A DNA stretch of 24,758 nt. Origin: an uncultured Polycyclovorans sp. (GTDB lineage: Bacteria; Pseudomonadota; Gammaproteobacteria; Nevskiales; Nevskiaceae). The notes under the pieces were generated by a model. The model did not search any database, had not been told where the DNA came from, and was given only the letters and a program-made list of their open reading frames with translations. Numbering within the stretch: position 1 is the stretch's first letter; the number at the start of each line of letters is the position of its first letter. The translations under genes and the position numbers were made by a program. The stretch is from assembly GCA_936928855.1 (NCBI GenBank), contig CAKZHZ010000012.1:1-24758 (forward strand). The letters run 5' to 3'. Positions 1 through 7,375 of the stretch are shown here, one piece after another.

Positions 1-664
1 TGCCGTTGAAGGACACGGCCACGCCCGGATCGGAGGTGGCGGATATCGACTGCGTACCCACGCCGCGGATCTGGAAGTTGTAGCCGGTGAAGTTGGTCTT
101 GGTGAAGCTGACGTTGGGAATCGCCTTCAGCAGATCGAAGCCGCCTTCGATCTTGTAGGCGTTCAGGTCTTCGGATGAGAACGCACTGATCGCGATCGGC
201 ACATCCTGCAGCCGCTCTTCGCGCTTCTGTCCGGTCACGATGATTTCCTCAACCCCGGCGCGGCGAGCCTGTTCGACGGCACCTGTGGCCGCACCCTCAG
301 CGAAAGGGTCCGCGCCATCTCCCAGCCCATTCGGCGCCCCGACTGCCATGGCGCCCGACGCATCGCGGGTAACCACGAGATCGGTCTCCTGCAACAGCAC
401 ATCCAGCACTGCCGTAACCGTGGTTTCGCCGCTGACCCCTGCCGTCTCTACGCCCTCCACGTCGGCATCGCGATAGATCAGCTGGATGCCGCTCTGGGCA
501 ACCAATGCATCAAGGGCATCGGCCAACTGTCCGGCGGGGATATTGAAGGTCTGTACCTGCTCGGCGGGCGCTGCCGCACCCGCTGGCTGGGCGGACGCCA
601 GCGGCATAAAGAACATCAGGCTGAAACCCGCCAGTGCGGATTTCAGAACGGTTGCACGCATCAT
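1..664 (-). CDS. TonB-dependent receptor with STN signalling domain (partial, N-terminal 221 residues)
   Basis: This is the N-terminus of an outer-membrane TonB-dependent transporter; the rest lies beyond the left edge. A signal peptide (about residues 1-25, hydrophobic core then PLASA) is followed by an STN (secretin/TonB N-terminal) domain at about 40-108, beginning FNIPAGQLADALDALVAQSG. A TonB-box-like stretch EEIIVTGQKREERLQDVP (139-156) and the start of the plug domain (IPNVSFTKTNF, IRGVGTQ) follow. The start at 664 is chosen because AGGAG lies 7 nt upstream; a second ATG follows directly at 661. Receptors with an STN domain pass a ligand signal to a FecR-type regulator and ECF sigma factor, and both are encoded upstream on the same strand, so this is probably their target and signal source. 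The ligand (siderophore, haem, other) cannot be told from this fragment. Confidence 0.92.
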   Translation of the reverse strand, partial: MMRATVLKSALAGFSLMFFMPLASAQPAGAAAPAEQVQTFNIPAGQLADALDALVAQSGIQLIYRDADVEGVETAGVSGETTVTAVLDVLLQETDLVVTRDASGAMAVGAPNGLGDGADPFAEGAATGAVEQARRAGVEEIIVTGQKREERLQDVPIAISAFSSEDLNAYKIEGGFDLLKAIPNVSFTKTNFTGYNFQIRGVGTQSISATSDPGVAVSFNG

Positions 665-709
665 GTGTGATCTCCTCAGTCCGGCCTCGTCGTGAGCCGC
701 GTACGAGTT

Positions 710-740
710 AGGACACATCAACGGGGATGTTCCGGAACAT
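710..740 (-). promoter_or_regulatory. Candidate ECF-type promoter/operator of the receptor gene
   Basis: A perfect 14-bp palindrome, ATGTTCCGGAACAT (727-740), lies 63 bp before the receptor start. On the minus strand it contains GGAAC (plus 733 to 729), which resembles the -35 core of many ECF sigma promoters, and CCTAAC follows after 16 nt. The 12-mer TCCGGAACATCC read on the minus strand here recurs on the plus strand at 2774-2785, between the sigma gene and the hydrolase. Promoter function is inferred from motif likeness and position only. Confidence 0.35.
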
Positions 741-786
741 GGGGACAGCGGCGTGGTAAGCAGGAGCAATCGGCAACAGCCGATGG

Positions 787-951
787 CTATTCGTCACTCG
801 GGATGGGATGGCGGGCCATGGCACGGCCGTGGTGCTGACCGGGGTTGAGGTCTTCGGTGTAGAGCATCTCGGCGCCGGCTCGATTGGCGGCATGGACGCA
901 CAACGCCTTGGCGACTTCGCTGTTCAGGGCGATGGTGATATTGGTGGTCAT
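787..951 (-). pseudogene. Fused remnant of a VapB antitoxin and VapC (PIN) toxin, 54 codons
   Basis: This short ORF reads as the beginning of a VapB-type antitoxin joined in frame to the end of a PIN-domain VapC toxin. Residues 1-20 (MTTNITIALNSEVAKALCVH) match the usual VapB start. Residues about 24-42 contain AGAEMLYTEDLNPGQ, like the PIN C-terminal signature (LYTEDLxxGQ), which normally carries a conserved acidic residue. The rest of both proteins, including the first PIN acidic residues, is absent, as if an internal deletion had removed about 500 bp. The tail after the GQ motif is unrelated to the usual NPF ending. A palindromic operator lies just upstream (960-988). It cannot be an active toxin. 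It could be a leftover repressor fragment or simply dead. The family call is from memory of the consensus; no search was run. Confidence 0.6.
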
Positions 952-959
952 TTGATACG

Positions 960-988
960 CACATAATGCGTGTTTCTCACATTATGTG
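960..988. promoter_or_regulatory. Palindromic operator of the vapBC remnant
   Basis: The inverted repeat CACATAATGCGTG (960-972) / CTCACATTATGTG (976-988) has 11 of 13 bases paired around a 3-bp centre. It lies 9 bp before the start codon of the remnant and covers AT-rich sequence (CATAAT/CATTAT) that would serve as a -10 element on the minus strand. VapB-type antitoxins usually autoregulate through such a site. The site looks intact although the toxin-antitoxin pair is not. Confidence 0.5.
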
Positions 989-1068
989 GCTCCAAATCGT
1001 CGCGCAAGTGCTCGGGCGATGCGCCCTCTGAGCGGACATTGAGACGCGGAGGTTGACGCTGCCCCCGA

Positions 1069-2127
1069 TCAAGTCCGAGGTGGCGAGAGCCTGTCAGGGG
1101 GCATCGGGGGTGACGACGTCCTTTCACCTGGAGCAGTCGCGGCTTCCCCCCGCGCAGTAACGCGGATGACCGTCCCCTCAGGCTCCAGTTGCAGCCCGTA
1201 GGCCCGCTGCAGGAGCCGGGCAAAGGCATCGAGATTGGTGACCTCGAAACTGCCGCTGATACGCGTGGTGCTGGCACCGGCCCCCGCCACCTGCAGTTGC
1301 CGGGTGTTGTACCGGTTGAATTCGCGGGCGGCTTCGGTCAGCGGCGTGCTGTCGAAGACCAAGAGGCCTCGGCGCCAGGCCAGCTCCCGTTGCAGCACCG
1401 GTGGCGGCGCCTCCGCCAACAGGACATTGTTGGCTTCCGCGATCACGCGTTTTCCCTGGGTGGCGATGGTCGGCGGCCCACTGGGATGCGTCGCGTTGGC
1501 CTCCACCCGTACGCGGCCGTCCTCCACCACCACTTCCACTCGCGGCCCGTCGTGGCGGACCGAGAAACGGGTCCCCAGCACGGTGATCCGACGGTCGCCC
1601 GCATACACGATGAACGGTCGCGCCTTGTCATGGGCGATGTCGAAGAAGGCTTCGCCCCTGTGCAGCCACACCACCCGCTTTTCCTCGTCCACTTCAGCGC
1701 GCAGCGCAGTGTCGGTGTTCAGTTCCAAGCGTGAGCCGTCCCGCAACGGCACGGTCGCCTTGCCGCCCACCGCAGTGGTGTACTGCTGTACACCCCGCAG
1801 CTGCCACTGTTGCCAGCCCACCGTCCCCAGCGCGAGGCAGACCAGCAGACTGGCGGCCACTGCCCAACTTTTCCAGCGGGCGCGTTCGGGGTGCCACTCG
1901 CGGCGCACGGGCGGACGTAGCTGATCAAGGGTTCGTGGCCCGCGCAACTCGGGCAGGCGGGCGAGCCGTTGCAGTCCGGCGCCAGCACGTAGCCACGCAA
2001 CCCGATGTGCAGTGTCCTCGGCCAGCCACAGGTCCAGCGCCGCCTGATCGTCGGCGCTCCAGGCTTCGCGCTCGGCCGCCAGGCGCCAGGCCAGCGCCCG
2101 CTGCTCGATATCGTGGCCTTTAGTCAC
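1069..2127 (-). CDS. FecR-family anti-sigma/signal-transducing regulator
   Basis: This is an inner-membrane regulator of the FecR type (352 aa), which holds or activates its partner ECF sigma factor and receives a signal from the STN domain of the receptor. An N-terminal cytoplasmic DUF4880-like region (about 8-60) has the conserved pattern ALAWRLA...DQAALDLWLAED. One membrane segment (about 88-105, WAVAASLLVCLALGTVGW) follows, then the periplasmic FecR domain (about 115-210; TAVGGKATVPLRDGSRLELN, GEAFFDIAHD, VLGTRFSV). The C-terminal STN-like region (about 253-323) includes FDSTPLTEAAREFNRYN. The GTG start at 2127 is chosen because it overlaps the end of the sigma gene by 8 bp, implying translational coupling; a longer ORF from 2220 would run deep into the sigma gene. 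The receptor lies 404 bp downstream rather than adjacent, with a toxin-antitoxin remnant in the gap. Confidence 0.93.
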   Translation of the reverse strand: MTKGHDIEQRALAWRLAAEREAWSADDQAALDLWLAEDTAHRVAWLRAGAGLQRLARLPELRGPRTLDQLRPPVRREWHPERARWKSWAVAASLLVCLALGTVGWQQWQLRGVQQYTTAVGGKATVPLRDGSRLELNTDTALRAEVDEEKRVVWLHRGEAFFDIAHDKARPFIVYAGDRRITVLGTRFSVRHDGPRVEVVVEDGRVRVEANATHPSGPPTIATQGKRVIAEANNVLLAEAPPPVLQRELAWRRGLLVFDSTPLTEAAREFNRYNTRQLQVAGAGASTTRISGSFEVTNLDAFARLLQRAYGLQLEPEGTVIRVTARGEAATAPGERTSSPPMPPDRLSPPRT

Positions 2128-2695
2128 GCGGCACCACCTTGCGGCGACCCGCAGCAGCCGGCCCTCGCTGAACCCGGCCGCTGCCGCCCAACATGTAGTC
2201 CACCAGTGCGCGCATGCCATACATCATGTGCTTTTCAACTGTGTCTTCGCCCACCCCCATGCGGGCGGCGCACTCTCGTTGCGAAAGCCCTTCGATACGC
2301 CGCAACACCACCGCCTCTCGACACCGTGGCGGCAGCCGATCCAACCCTTCCTGCAGTTGACGGATCTCGTCGTGGGCACTGGCCTCCTGCTCGGGTGTGA
2401 TGGTCTCCACCGCGAGGTTGAGCGCATCGAGATCGGCCACAGCCTCGATGGAGACAATGCGGCTGCGACGCACATGGTTGATCAGCAGGTTGCGGGCGGC
2501 ACGGAACACGAAAGCCTGCGTCTGCGTCGGCAAGCCGGTTTGCGCCGACTCGTAGAGCCGCACATAGAGTTCCTGCCGAAGGTCCACCCAATCCGCCTCG
2601 TTCCGCCAGTTCTTGCGAAGAAAATGCATGAGCGCCGGCTCGAGGGGCAGCACCTCCTCGGCAAACCACCGGTCCACATCCTGCATTTCCGCCAT
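2120..2695 (-). CDS. ECF (FecI-like) RNA polymerase sigma factor
   Basis: A 191-aa sigma-70 family protein with only the two regions typical of ECF factors. Region 2 (about 22-80) has DLRQELYVRLYE and AFVFRAARNLLINHVRR, which bind core polymerase and the -10 element. Region 4 (about 118-165) has LPPRCREAVVLRRIEGLSQRECAARMGV and the helix EDTVEKHMM that reads the -35. It probably transcribes the receptor gene downstream once FecR relays a signal. The start at 2695 is chosen for the GGAGGAG just upstream and because the sequence before it (from 2800) is not sigma-like. It overlaps the next gene by 8 bp. The region between this gene and the divergent hydrolase is 139 bp. Confidence 0.93.
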   Translation of the reverse strand: MAEMQDVDRWFAEEVLPLEPALMHFLRKNWRNEADWVDLRQELYVRLYESAQTGLPTQTQAFVFRAARNLLINHVRRSRIVSIEAVADLDALNLAVETITPEQEASAHDEIRQLQEGLDRLPPRCREAVVLRRIEGLSQRECAARMGVGEDTVEKHMMYGMRALVDYMLGGSGRVQRGPAAAGRRKVVPRD

Positions 2696-2799
2696 GGCTC
2701 CTCCGCCGTCTGGCCGCGGCAATCGCACGTCGCCGTCGGCCCCAATGTAGAGAAGACACCCGGGAAAGCGAAATCCGGAACATCCTACCGGCGCCCCCA

Positions 2800-2828
2800 T
2801 TGGAGGTACTCCCCGGCTGGCCTATGAT
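2800..2828 (+). promoter_or_regulatory. Sigma-70-like promoter giving a leaderless transcript
   Basis: TTGGAG (2800-2805) and TATGAT (2823-2828) are separated by 17 bp. With the usual 7-nt step from the end of the -10 hexamer, transcription would begin at 2835, which is the A of the ATG. There is no Shine-Dalgarno sequence before this ATG, which fits a leaderless mRNA. The -35 matches TTGACA at only three positions. Confidence 0.5.
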
Positions 2829-2834
2829 CCGCCA

Positions 2835-3692
2835 ATGGACGCGCTGACACCGCAGGTCGAAACGCTCAACGGCACCGACATCGCCTGGCTCGAATGCGGG
2901 GCCGGCCCGCTGGTGATCTGCCAGCACGGGTTTCCCGATACGGCCTGGAGCTTCGTGCCGGTGCTGCATCACCTTGCTGCCGCCGGCTTCCACGCGGTGG
3001 CCCCCTTCCTGCGCGGTTACGCGCCTTCGGGGCTGAGTGCGGACGGCGATTACCGGCTGCCGGTGATGGCAGGCGACCTGCTGGCGCTCATCGACCATTT
3101 CGGGGCCACACGCGCGCACGTTGTCGGTCACGACTGGGGCGATGTGATTGCCCAGTACGCGGCCATTTCCGCACCGCATCGCTTCGGCCGCATGGTGCTG
3201 GCAGCGGTTCCGCACCTGCGGCGCTTCACCCTGCGCCCCTCGCTGAAGCAGGTCGGCCGCTCCCATTACATCCTTCGCTTCCAGTGGCCGGGCTGGGCGG
3301 AACGGGCGATTCCAGCAGACAACTTCCGCTGGCTGCGCGGGCTGATTCACGACTGGAGTCCGGACTGGCGGCCCTCCGAGGCCGACCTCGCCCCCTTGCT
3401 GGCAACCCTGGGCGATCCCGATCGCCTGCGGGCTACCCTGGCCTACTACCGGGCATTGCCACTCAACCTGGCCAACCGCGATATCCGGCGGACCGCGTTC
3501 GCCCCGATTCCGGTGCCCACCCGCATGCTTTATGGTCGCGATGATGGCTGCATCGGGCCGGAAATGTTCAGCGGCCAGGACGCGCTGTTTCCCCTGGGAC
3601 TGGACCTCTGCGAAATGCCCAACGGGCATTTCATGCAATGCGAGGCGCCTGCGGCGTTCGCCCGCCACGTCATCGATTGGCTGCGACAGTAA
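2835..3692 (+). CDS. Alpha/beta-fold hydrolase, epoxide-hydrolase type
   Basis: A 285-aa cytoplasmic alpha/beta hydrolase with no signal peptide. HGFPDTAWSF (31-40) is the oxyanion-hole loop. VVGHDWGD (96-103) places an aspartate, D100, as nucleophile, which is the mark of epoxide hydrolases and haloalkane dehalogenases rather than esterases. GRDDGC (234-239) supplies the acid and NGHFMQCE (263-270) the catalytic H265. The cap region has HYILRFQWPGWAE (144-156) and LAYYRAL (202-208), where epoxide hydrolases keep the two tyrosines that open the ring (Y145 and Y204/205). Together these favour hydrolysis of an epoxide to a diol. The substrate is unknown. The gene is followed after 18 bp by a metallo-hydrolase gene, so the two are probably one operon. 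Confidence 0.88.
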   Translation: MDALTPQVETLNGTDIAWLECGAGPLVICQHGFPDTAWSFVPVLHHLAAAGFHAVAPFLRGYAPSGLSADGDYRLPVMAGDLLALIDHFGATRAHVVGHDWGDVIAQYAAISAPHRFGRMVLAAVPHLRRFTLRPSLKQVGRSHYILRFQWPGWAERAIPADNFRWLRGLIHDWSPDWRPSEADLAPLLATLGDPDRLRATLAYYRALPLNLANRDIRRTAFAPIPVPTRMLYGRDDGCIGPEMFSGQDALFPLGLDLCEMPNGHFMQCEAPAAFARHVIDWLRQ

Positions 3693-3710
3693 GCAAAACC
3701 CGGAGGCTCC

Positions 3711-4541
3711 GTGTCACTGACGATACATCACCTCAACTGCGGCACCATGTGCCCGTACTGCGAGCGCCTGATCACCGGCACCGGCAGCTGGACCGCACCG
3801 GCCCGCATGGTATGCCACGTGCTGTTGGTGGAAACGCCCAATGACGGCCTGCTGTTGGTGGATACGGGCCTTGGCCGGGCCGACATGGCCCACCCCGGCA
3901 AGCGCCTGGGGCGCGCCTTCAACACCCTGATGCGACCGCAGCCGGACCCGGCCGCCACGGCCCATGCCCAGGTACAGGCGCTGGGCTTCCGCATCGAGGA
4001 TGTACGGCACATTCTGCTCACACATCTCGACCTCGACCACGCCGGCGGCCTGCCGGACTTTCCCGAGGCGCAGGTGCACGTGCTGGCAGCGGAGCATGCG
4101 GCCGCGATGAACCCCGATCTGCGCTCGCGAGCACGCTATCTGCCGCGTCAGTGGCGGCACTCGCCACGCTGGCGCCTGCACCCGCCCGGCGGTGACACCT
4201 GGAATGGCTTCGAACAGCTGCACCCGATCCCCGGCCTGGAAGACGCGGTCTTCCTGATGCCGCTGATTGGTCACACCCGTGGTCATACCGGCGTGGCCGT
4301 ACGCGACGGCGATGGCTGGTTGCTCCACGCCGGGGACAGCTACTTCCACCGCGGCGAAATGGACCCGGAACGTCCCTGGGCCCCGCCGGGACTGGCGCTG
4401 TTCGAGAAGGCCATCCAGACGCTGCCGCGCGAACGCGTGCGCAACCAGGAGCGGCTGCGCACGCTGTTGCGCGATCAGGCCGGCTCCATCTCCGCCTTCT
4501 GCGCCCACGATCCGGTGGAGTTCGACGCCTTCGCCGGCTGA
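3711..4541 (+). CDS. Metallo-beta-lactamase-fold hydrolase
   Basis: A 276-aa cytoplasmic metallohydrolase. The zinc-binding motif HLDLDH is at 105-110 (H105, D107, D109, H110), and H192 (GHTRGHTG), D209 (HAGDS) and H266 (CAHDP) complete the site. The family includes lactonases, glyoxalase II-like thioesterases and other hydrolases. The layout, with a long N-terminal strand region and the HLDLDHAGG motif, is closest to N-acyl homoserine lactonase-like and related proteins of unknown substrate. An N-terminal CPYC (14-17) is seen, of unknown role. GTG start at 3711 with GGAGG at 3702-3706; an ATG start is not available nearby. It is the second gene of a two-gene unit with the hydrolase. Its last 67 bp overlap the end of the opposite-strand GMC gene. 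Confidence 0.85.
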   Translation: MSLTIHHLNCGTMCPYCERLITGTGSWTAPARMVCHVLLVETPNDGLLLVDTGLGRADMAHPGKRLGRAFNTLMRPQPDPAATAHAQVQALGFRIEDVRHILLTHLDLDHAGGLPDFPEAQVHVLAAEHAAAMNPDLRSRARYLPRQWRHSPRWRLHPPGGDTWNGFEQLHPIPGLEDAVFLMPLIGHTRGHTGVAVRDGDGWLLHAGDSYFHRGEMDPERPWAPPGLALFEKAIQTLPRERVRNQERLRTLLRDQAGSISAFCAHDPVEFDAFAG

Positions 4542-6142
4542 GCCGCCGTGCGGGCGTCTTCCTTGATGAGGTCGGCGCCCTTCTCGCCGATCATGATGAT
4601 CGGCGCATTGGTGTTGCCCCCCACCAGGGTCGGCATGATGGCACCGTCGATCACCCGCAGGCCTTCCAATCCATGCACCCGCAGGCGCGCGTCGACCACC
4701 GCCATGGCATCGCTACCCATCTTGCAGGTGCCCACCGGGTGGTACTGGGTGTCGGCGCGATTGCGGATATCGGCCTCGCAGGCCCGGACGTCGTTGAGAT
4801 CGAAGGGGTACAGCATGGCGCCGCGATAACGGGCGAAGGGCGTGGACTCCAGCACCCGCCGCTGCAGTTGGGCGCCCTTCACCAACAGATCGACGTCCGC
4901 CTGTTCCTTGAGGAACCCGATATCGATCGCGGGCGCGTCCTCAGCGCGGGCGCTGGCCAGGCGCACGGTGCCGCGGCTCTTCGGGCGCATCACCGTGCAG
5001 TGGCAACTGAAACCGTGGCCGAGGTGCATCTTGCGGCCATGGTCATCCACCGCAGCACGCACGAAAACGAACTGCAGGTCGGGCCGCGGCTGGTCCGGCG
5101 TACTCTTGAAGAAGGCGCCAGCTTCGGCGTATGGCGTGGTCAGCAGCCCCTTGCGATGCCGCCACCACTGCGCCACCGCGCGAATGAAACGGCCGACGAA
5201 GGGAATGGACACACCGAAGGTGTCGGTCCAGGAGGGCGCCCGGTAGCTGTGCACGATGTCGATGTGGTCCTGCAGGTTCTCGCCCACCCCCGGCAGATCA
5301 TGGATGACATCGATGCCGTGCTGGCGCAGATGCGCCGCCGGTCCCACCCCGGACAGCATCAGCAGCTGCGGGCTGCCGAAAGCGCCCGCACTGAGAATCA
5401 CTTCGCACCGCGCCTGCAGGGTCTGGCGCCGGCCCTTCACCTTCACCTGCACACCCACCGCCTTGCGGCCTTCAAACAACACCTTCTCGGTCAGCGCATG
5501 GGTGAGGACGGTGAGGTTGGGGCGTTGCAGATTGGGCGTGAGGTAGGCCTTGGCGGCACTGCAGCGCTCGCCATTCTTGTGGGTCACCTGGTAGTGGAAG
5601 GCACCTTCCTGGGTGGCCCCGTTGTAATCGGGGTTGGCGGGAATGCCGTGCTGTCCGCAGGCTTCCACGAAGACATCGCAGAGTTCGCTGGGGCTGCTCA
5701 GTTCGGCAACGTTGAGCGGCCCGCCCTGACCATGAAATTCATCCCGATAGGTTTCGTTGTGCTCGCTCTTGCGAAAGTACGGCAGCACGTCCCGGTACGA
5801 CCATCCGTCGTTACCCAACGCCGCCCACTCGTCGTAATCGGACTTGTCGCCGCGGACATAGAGCATGGCGTTGATGGAACTGGACCCGCCCAGGCCGAGC
5901 CCGCGCGGCTGGTAGCCCCTACGGCCATTCATCGCCGCCTGCGGCGTGGTCTCAAACGCGTAGTTGAAACGCCCCTTGCGCGGCATGATGGCCACCACCC
6001 CGGCCGGCGCCTGCACCATCGCGCTGTTGTCCCGGCCGCCGGCCTCCAGCAGGCAAACCGTGATGTTCGGGTCTTCGCTGAGGCGTGCAGCCACGGCACA
6101 GCCGGCCGAGCCGGCACCGACCACGATGTAGTCGTACGACAT
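4475..6142 (-). CDS. GMC-family FAD-dependent alcohol dehydrogenase (choline dehydrogenase/AlkJ-like)
   Basis: A 555-aa flavoprotein that oxidises alcohols to aldehydes. The N-terminal Rossmann motif VVGAGSAGCAVAARLSED (7-24) binds FAD, and LLEAGG (31-36) ends the second strand. The GMC signature GLGLGGSSSINAMLYVRG (81-98) is intact. The C-terminal catalytic pair is H468 in QYHPVGTCKMG and an Asn in GGNTNAP (508-514). No signal peptide is visible. This sequence group includes BetA-like and medium-chain alcohol (AlkJ-like) dehydrogenases, which feed electrons to the respiratory chain. The neighbouring SDR and acyl-CoA dehydrogenase argue for a fatty or terpenoid alcohol rather than choline. 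AAGGAG lies 6 nt before the start. The last ~28 residues beyond ADLIKED look non-conserved and are encoded antisense to the MBL gene. Confidence 0.9.
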   Translation of the reverse strand: MSYDYIVVGAGSAGCAVAARLSEDPNITVCLLEAGGRDNSAMVQAPAGVVAIMPRKGRFNYAFETTPQAAMNGRRGYQPRGLGLGGSSSINAMLYVRGDKSDYDEWAALGNDGWSYRDVLPYFRKSEHNETYRDEFHGQGGPLNVAELSSPSELCDVFVEACGQHGIPANPDYNGATQEGAFHYQVTHKNGERCSAAKAYLTPNLQRPNLTVLTHALTEKVLFEGRKAVGVQVKVKGRRQTLQARCEVILSAGAFGSPQLLMLSGVGPAAHLRQHGIDVIHDLPGVGENLQDHIDIVHSYRAPSWTDTFGVSIPFVGRFIRAVAQWWRHRKGLLTTPYAEAGAFFKSTPDQPRPDLQFVFVRAAVDDHGRKMHLGHGFSCHCTVMRPKSRGTVRLASARAEDAPAIDIGFLKEQADVDLLVKGAQLQRRVLESTPFARYRGAMLYPFDLNDVRACEADIRNRADTQYHPVGTCKMGSDAMAVVDARLRVHGLEGLRVIDGAIMPTLVGGNTNAPIIMIGEKGADLIKEDARTAAQPAKASNSTGSWAQKAEMEPA

Positions 6143-6267
6143 GATTCACTCCTTCTGCGACGGCGCGCGAATTTTCGTAATCCCCCGAAGGTACGCCGGT
6201 CGCAAGCGCCGGTAAAAGGGGTCGAAGGGTCAGCGCGTTGATCAAAACGGCCAGGTGGCCGCTTCAC

Positions 6268-7131
6268 TCAATCAAGGGCGTAGTGCGCCGGCCGCCCCGC
6301 AGTCCACAGCTCGCCCCACAGCTTGCCGCCGCCATCCACCGTCAACACCTCACCGGTGATGAAGCTGCCGCTGGACGCGCTGAGGTAGATGCAGGCCTCG
6401 GCAATCTCCATGGGCGTGCCGGGACGCTTGAGTGGATTGGCCAGCGGAAACTCCTTCTGCGCCTCGGGCGGATAGACCCGCAGACCCTCGGTGGCGGTGA
6501 GGCCGGGCGCCACGCAGTTGACGCGGATGCCCAGCGGCGCCCACTCCACCGCCACGGTCCGGCTGGCGCCGATGATACCGGCGCGGGCCGCCACGGTATG
6601 GGCAACTCCCGGCATGCCCCGCTCGGTGACCACCACGATGTTCACCAGCGACCTTGCCATGCCCTCGCCATGATCGCGCCAGTACTGGGCGGCGCGCTGC
6701 ATCATCAGCCAGGTGCCGTTGAGGTTGTTGTTGATCACCGCCATCCAGCCCTTCGGGGCGTAATCGATGGCGCTCTGGGGAAACTGTCCCCCGGCGTTGT
6801 TCACGACGTAGTCAAGCCGCCCGAACTGCTGGTGGATGGCGGCATACAGTGCGTCCACCTGCTCGGGCTCCCGCACGTTGACCGACTGGCACATCACGGT
6901 GCCCCCCCGGGCACGGATGAAGTCGGCCACCGCCTCCAGCTTCTCCAGGGTGCGGCCACACAGCACCACCGTGGCGCCGAGTCGCGCGAACAGCAGCGCC
7001 GTGGCGCGGCCGATGCCGCTGCCGCCGCCGGAGACCAGCGCCACCCGGCCCTTGAACAGGTCCGGGCGGTAAACCGTGTCGGCGGCCCACAGGGCCTCCG
7101 GTGCATTCAGGGCATCAATGTCGGGCAGCAT
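6268..7131 (-). CDS. Short-chain dehydrogenase/reductase, AtuG/dienoyl-CoA-reductase-like
   Basis: A 287-aa NAD(P)-binding SDR. The cofactor loop SGGGSGIGRA is at 34-43 and NNAGG at 111-115. The usual catalytic YxxxK is missing: the equivalent segment reads GVAHTVAARAGI, with His178 at the Tyr position and Arg183 near the Lys position. 2,4-dienoyl-CoA reductases and the SDRs annotated as citronellol/citronellal dehydrogenases (Atu pathway) share this HxxxAxA layout, so it is a subfamily trait rather than decay. The C-terminal part (EGLRVYPPEAQ, DGGGKLWGELWTAGRP) also fits the Atu-type group as I remember it. The start at 7131 is the first ATG after the repeat region; AAGGAG lies 12 nt upstream, a rather long gap. 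It lies between an acyl-CoA dehydrogenase and a GMC alcohol dehydrogenase, both on the same strand. Confidence 0.85.
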   Translation of the reverse strand: MLPDIDALNAPEALWAADTVYRPDLFKGRVALVSGGGSGIGRATALLFARLGATVVLCGRTLEKLEAVADFIRARGGTVMCQSVNVREPEQVDALYAAIHQQFGRLDYVVNNAGGQFPQSAIDYAPKGWMAVINNNLNGTWLMMQRAAQYWRDHGEGMARSLVNIVVVTERGMPGVAHTVAARAGIIGASRTVAVEWAPLGIRVNCVAPGLTATEGLRVYPPEAQKEFPLANPLKRPGTPMEIAEACIYLSASSGSFITGEVLTVDGGGKLWGELWTAGRPAHYALD

Positions 7132-7197
7132 GGGGGCGTAACTCTCCTTAAGGGACCGTGGTGCAGCGCTGCGGCCGGGAGACAGACTCCGTTGCGC

Positions 7198-7271
7198 CGT
7201 CATGCCCGACTTGATCGGGCATCCAGACACCCTTCGCCGCAACTGGATCCCGGATCAAACCCGGGATGACG
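7198..7271 (+). repeat. Double-hairpin dispersed repeat, copy 1
   Basis: A 74-bp element that starts CGTCATGCCCGA and ends CCCGGGATGACG. The left half folds as ATGCCCGA-CTTGA-TCGGGCAT and the right half as a CCGGG-type hairpin. CATCCAG/CTGGATC can pair in the middle and CGTCAT/ATGACG at the ends, so the whole element is one long imperfect inverted repeat. It forms a tandem pair with the copy at 7288. The 244 bp between the acyl-CoA dehydrogenase and SDR genes hold little besides these two copies. Confidence 0.9.
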
Positions 7272-7287
7272 TTTCCTATCCACCTCT

Positions 7288-7361
7288 CGTCATGCCCGAC
7301 TTGATCGGGCATCCAGACACCCACCGTCGCAGCTGGACCCCGCGTCAAGCCCGGGATGACG
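7288..7361 (+). repeat. Double-hairpin dispersed repeat, copy 2
   Basis: A second 74-bp copy in the same direction, exactly 90 bp after the first. The 16-bp spacer TTTCCTATCCACCTCT resembles the spacers in the array at 21995, so the repeating unit seems to be element plus spacer. It ends 14 bp before the stop of the acyl-CoA dehydrogenase gene. Confidence 0.9.
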
Positions 7362-7375
7362 TCTCTCAGCACGGC

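Noticed and set aside
708..893. A 61-codon minus-strand frame in the fecR-receptor gap
   Set aside because: It is Pro/Ala-rich without motifs and overlaps the VapB/VapC-like ORF at 787-951, which has clear family phrases.
4673..6241. A 522-codon open frame on the plus strand
   Set aside because: It is antisense to the GMC oxidoreductase, has no recognisable motif and an unusual His/Arg-rich composition.
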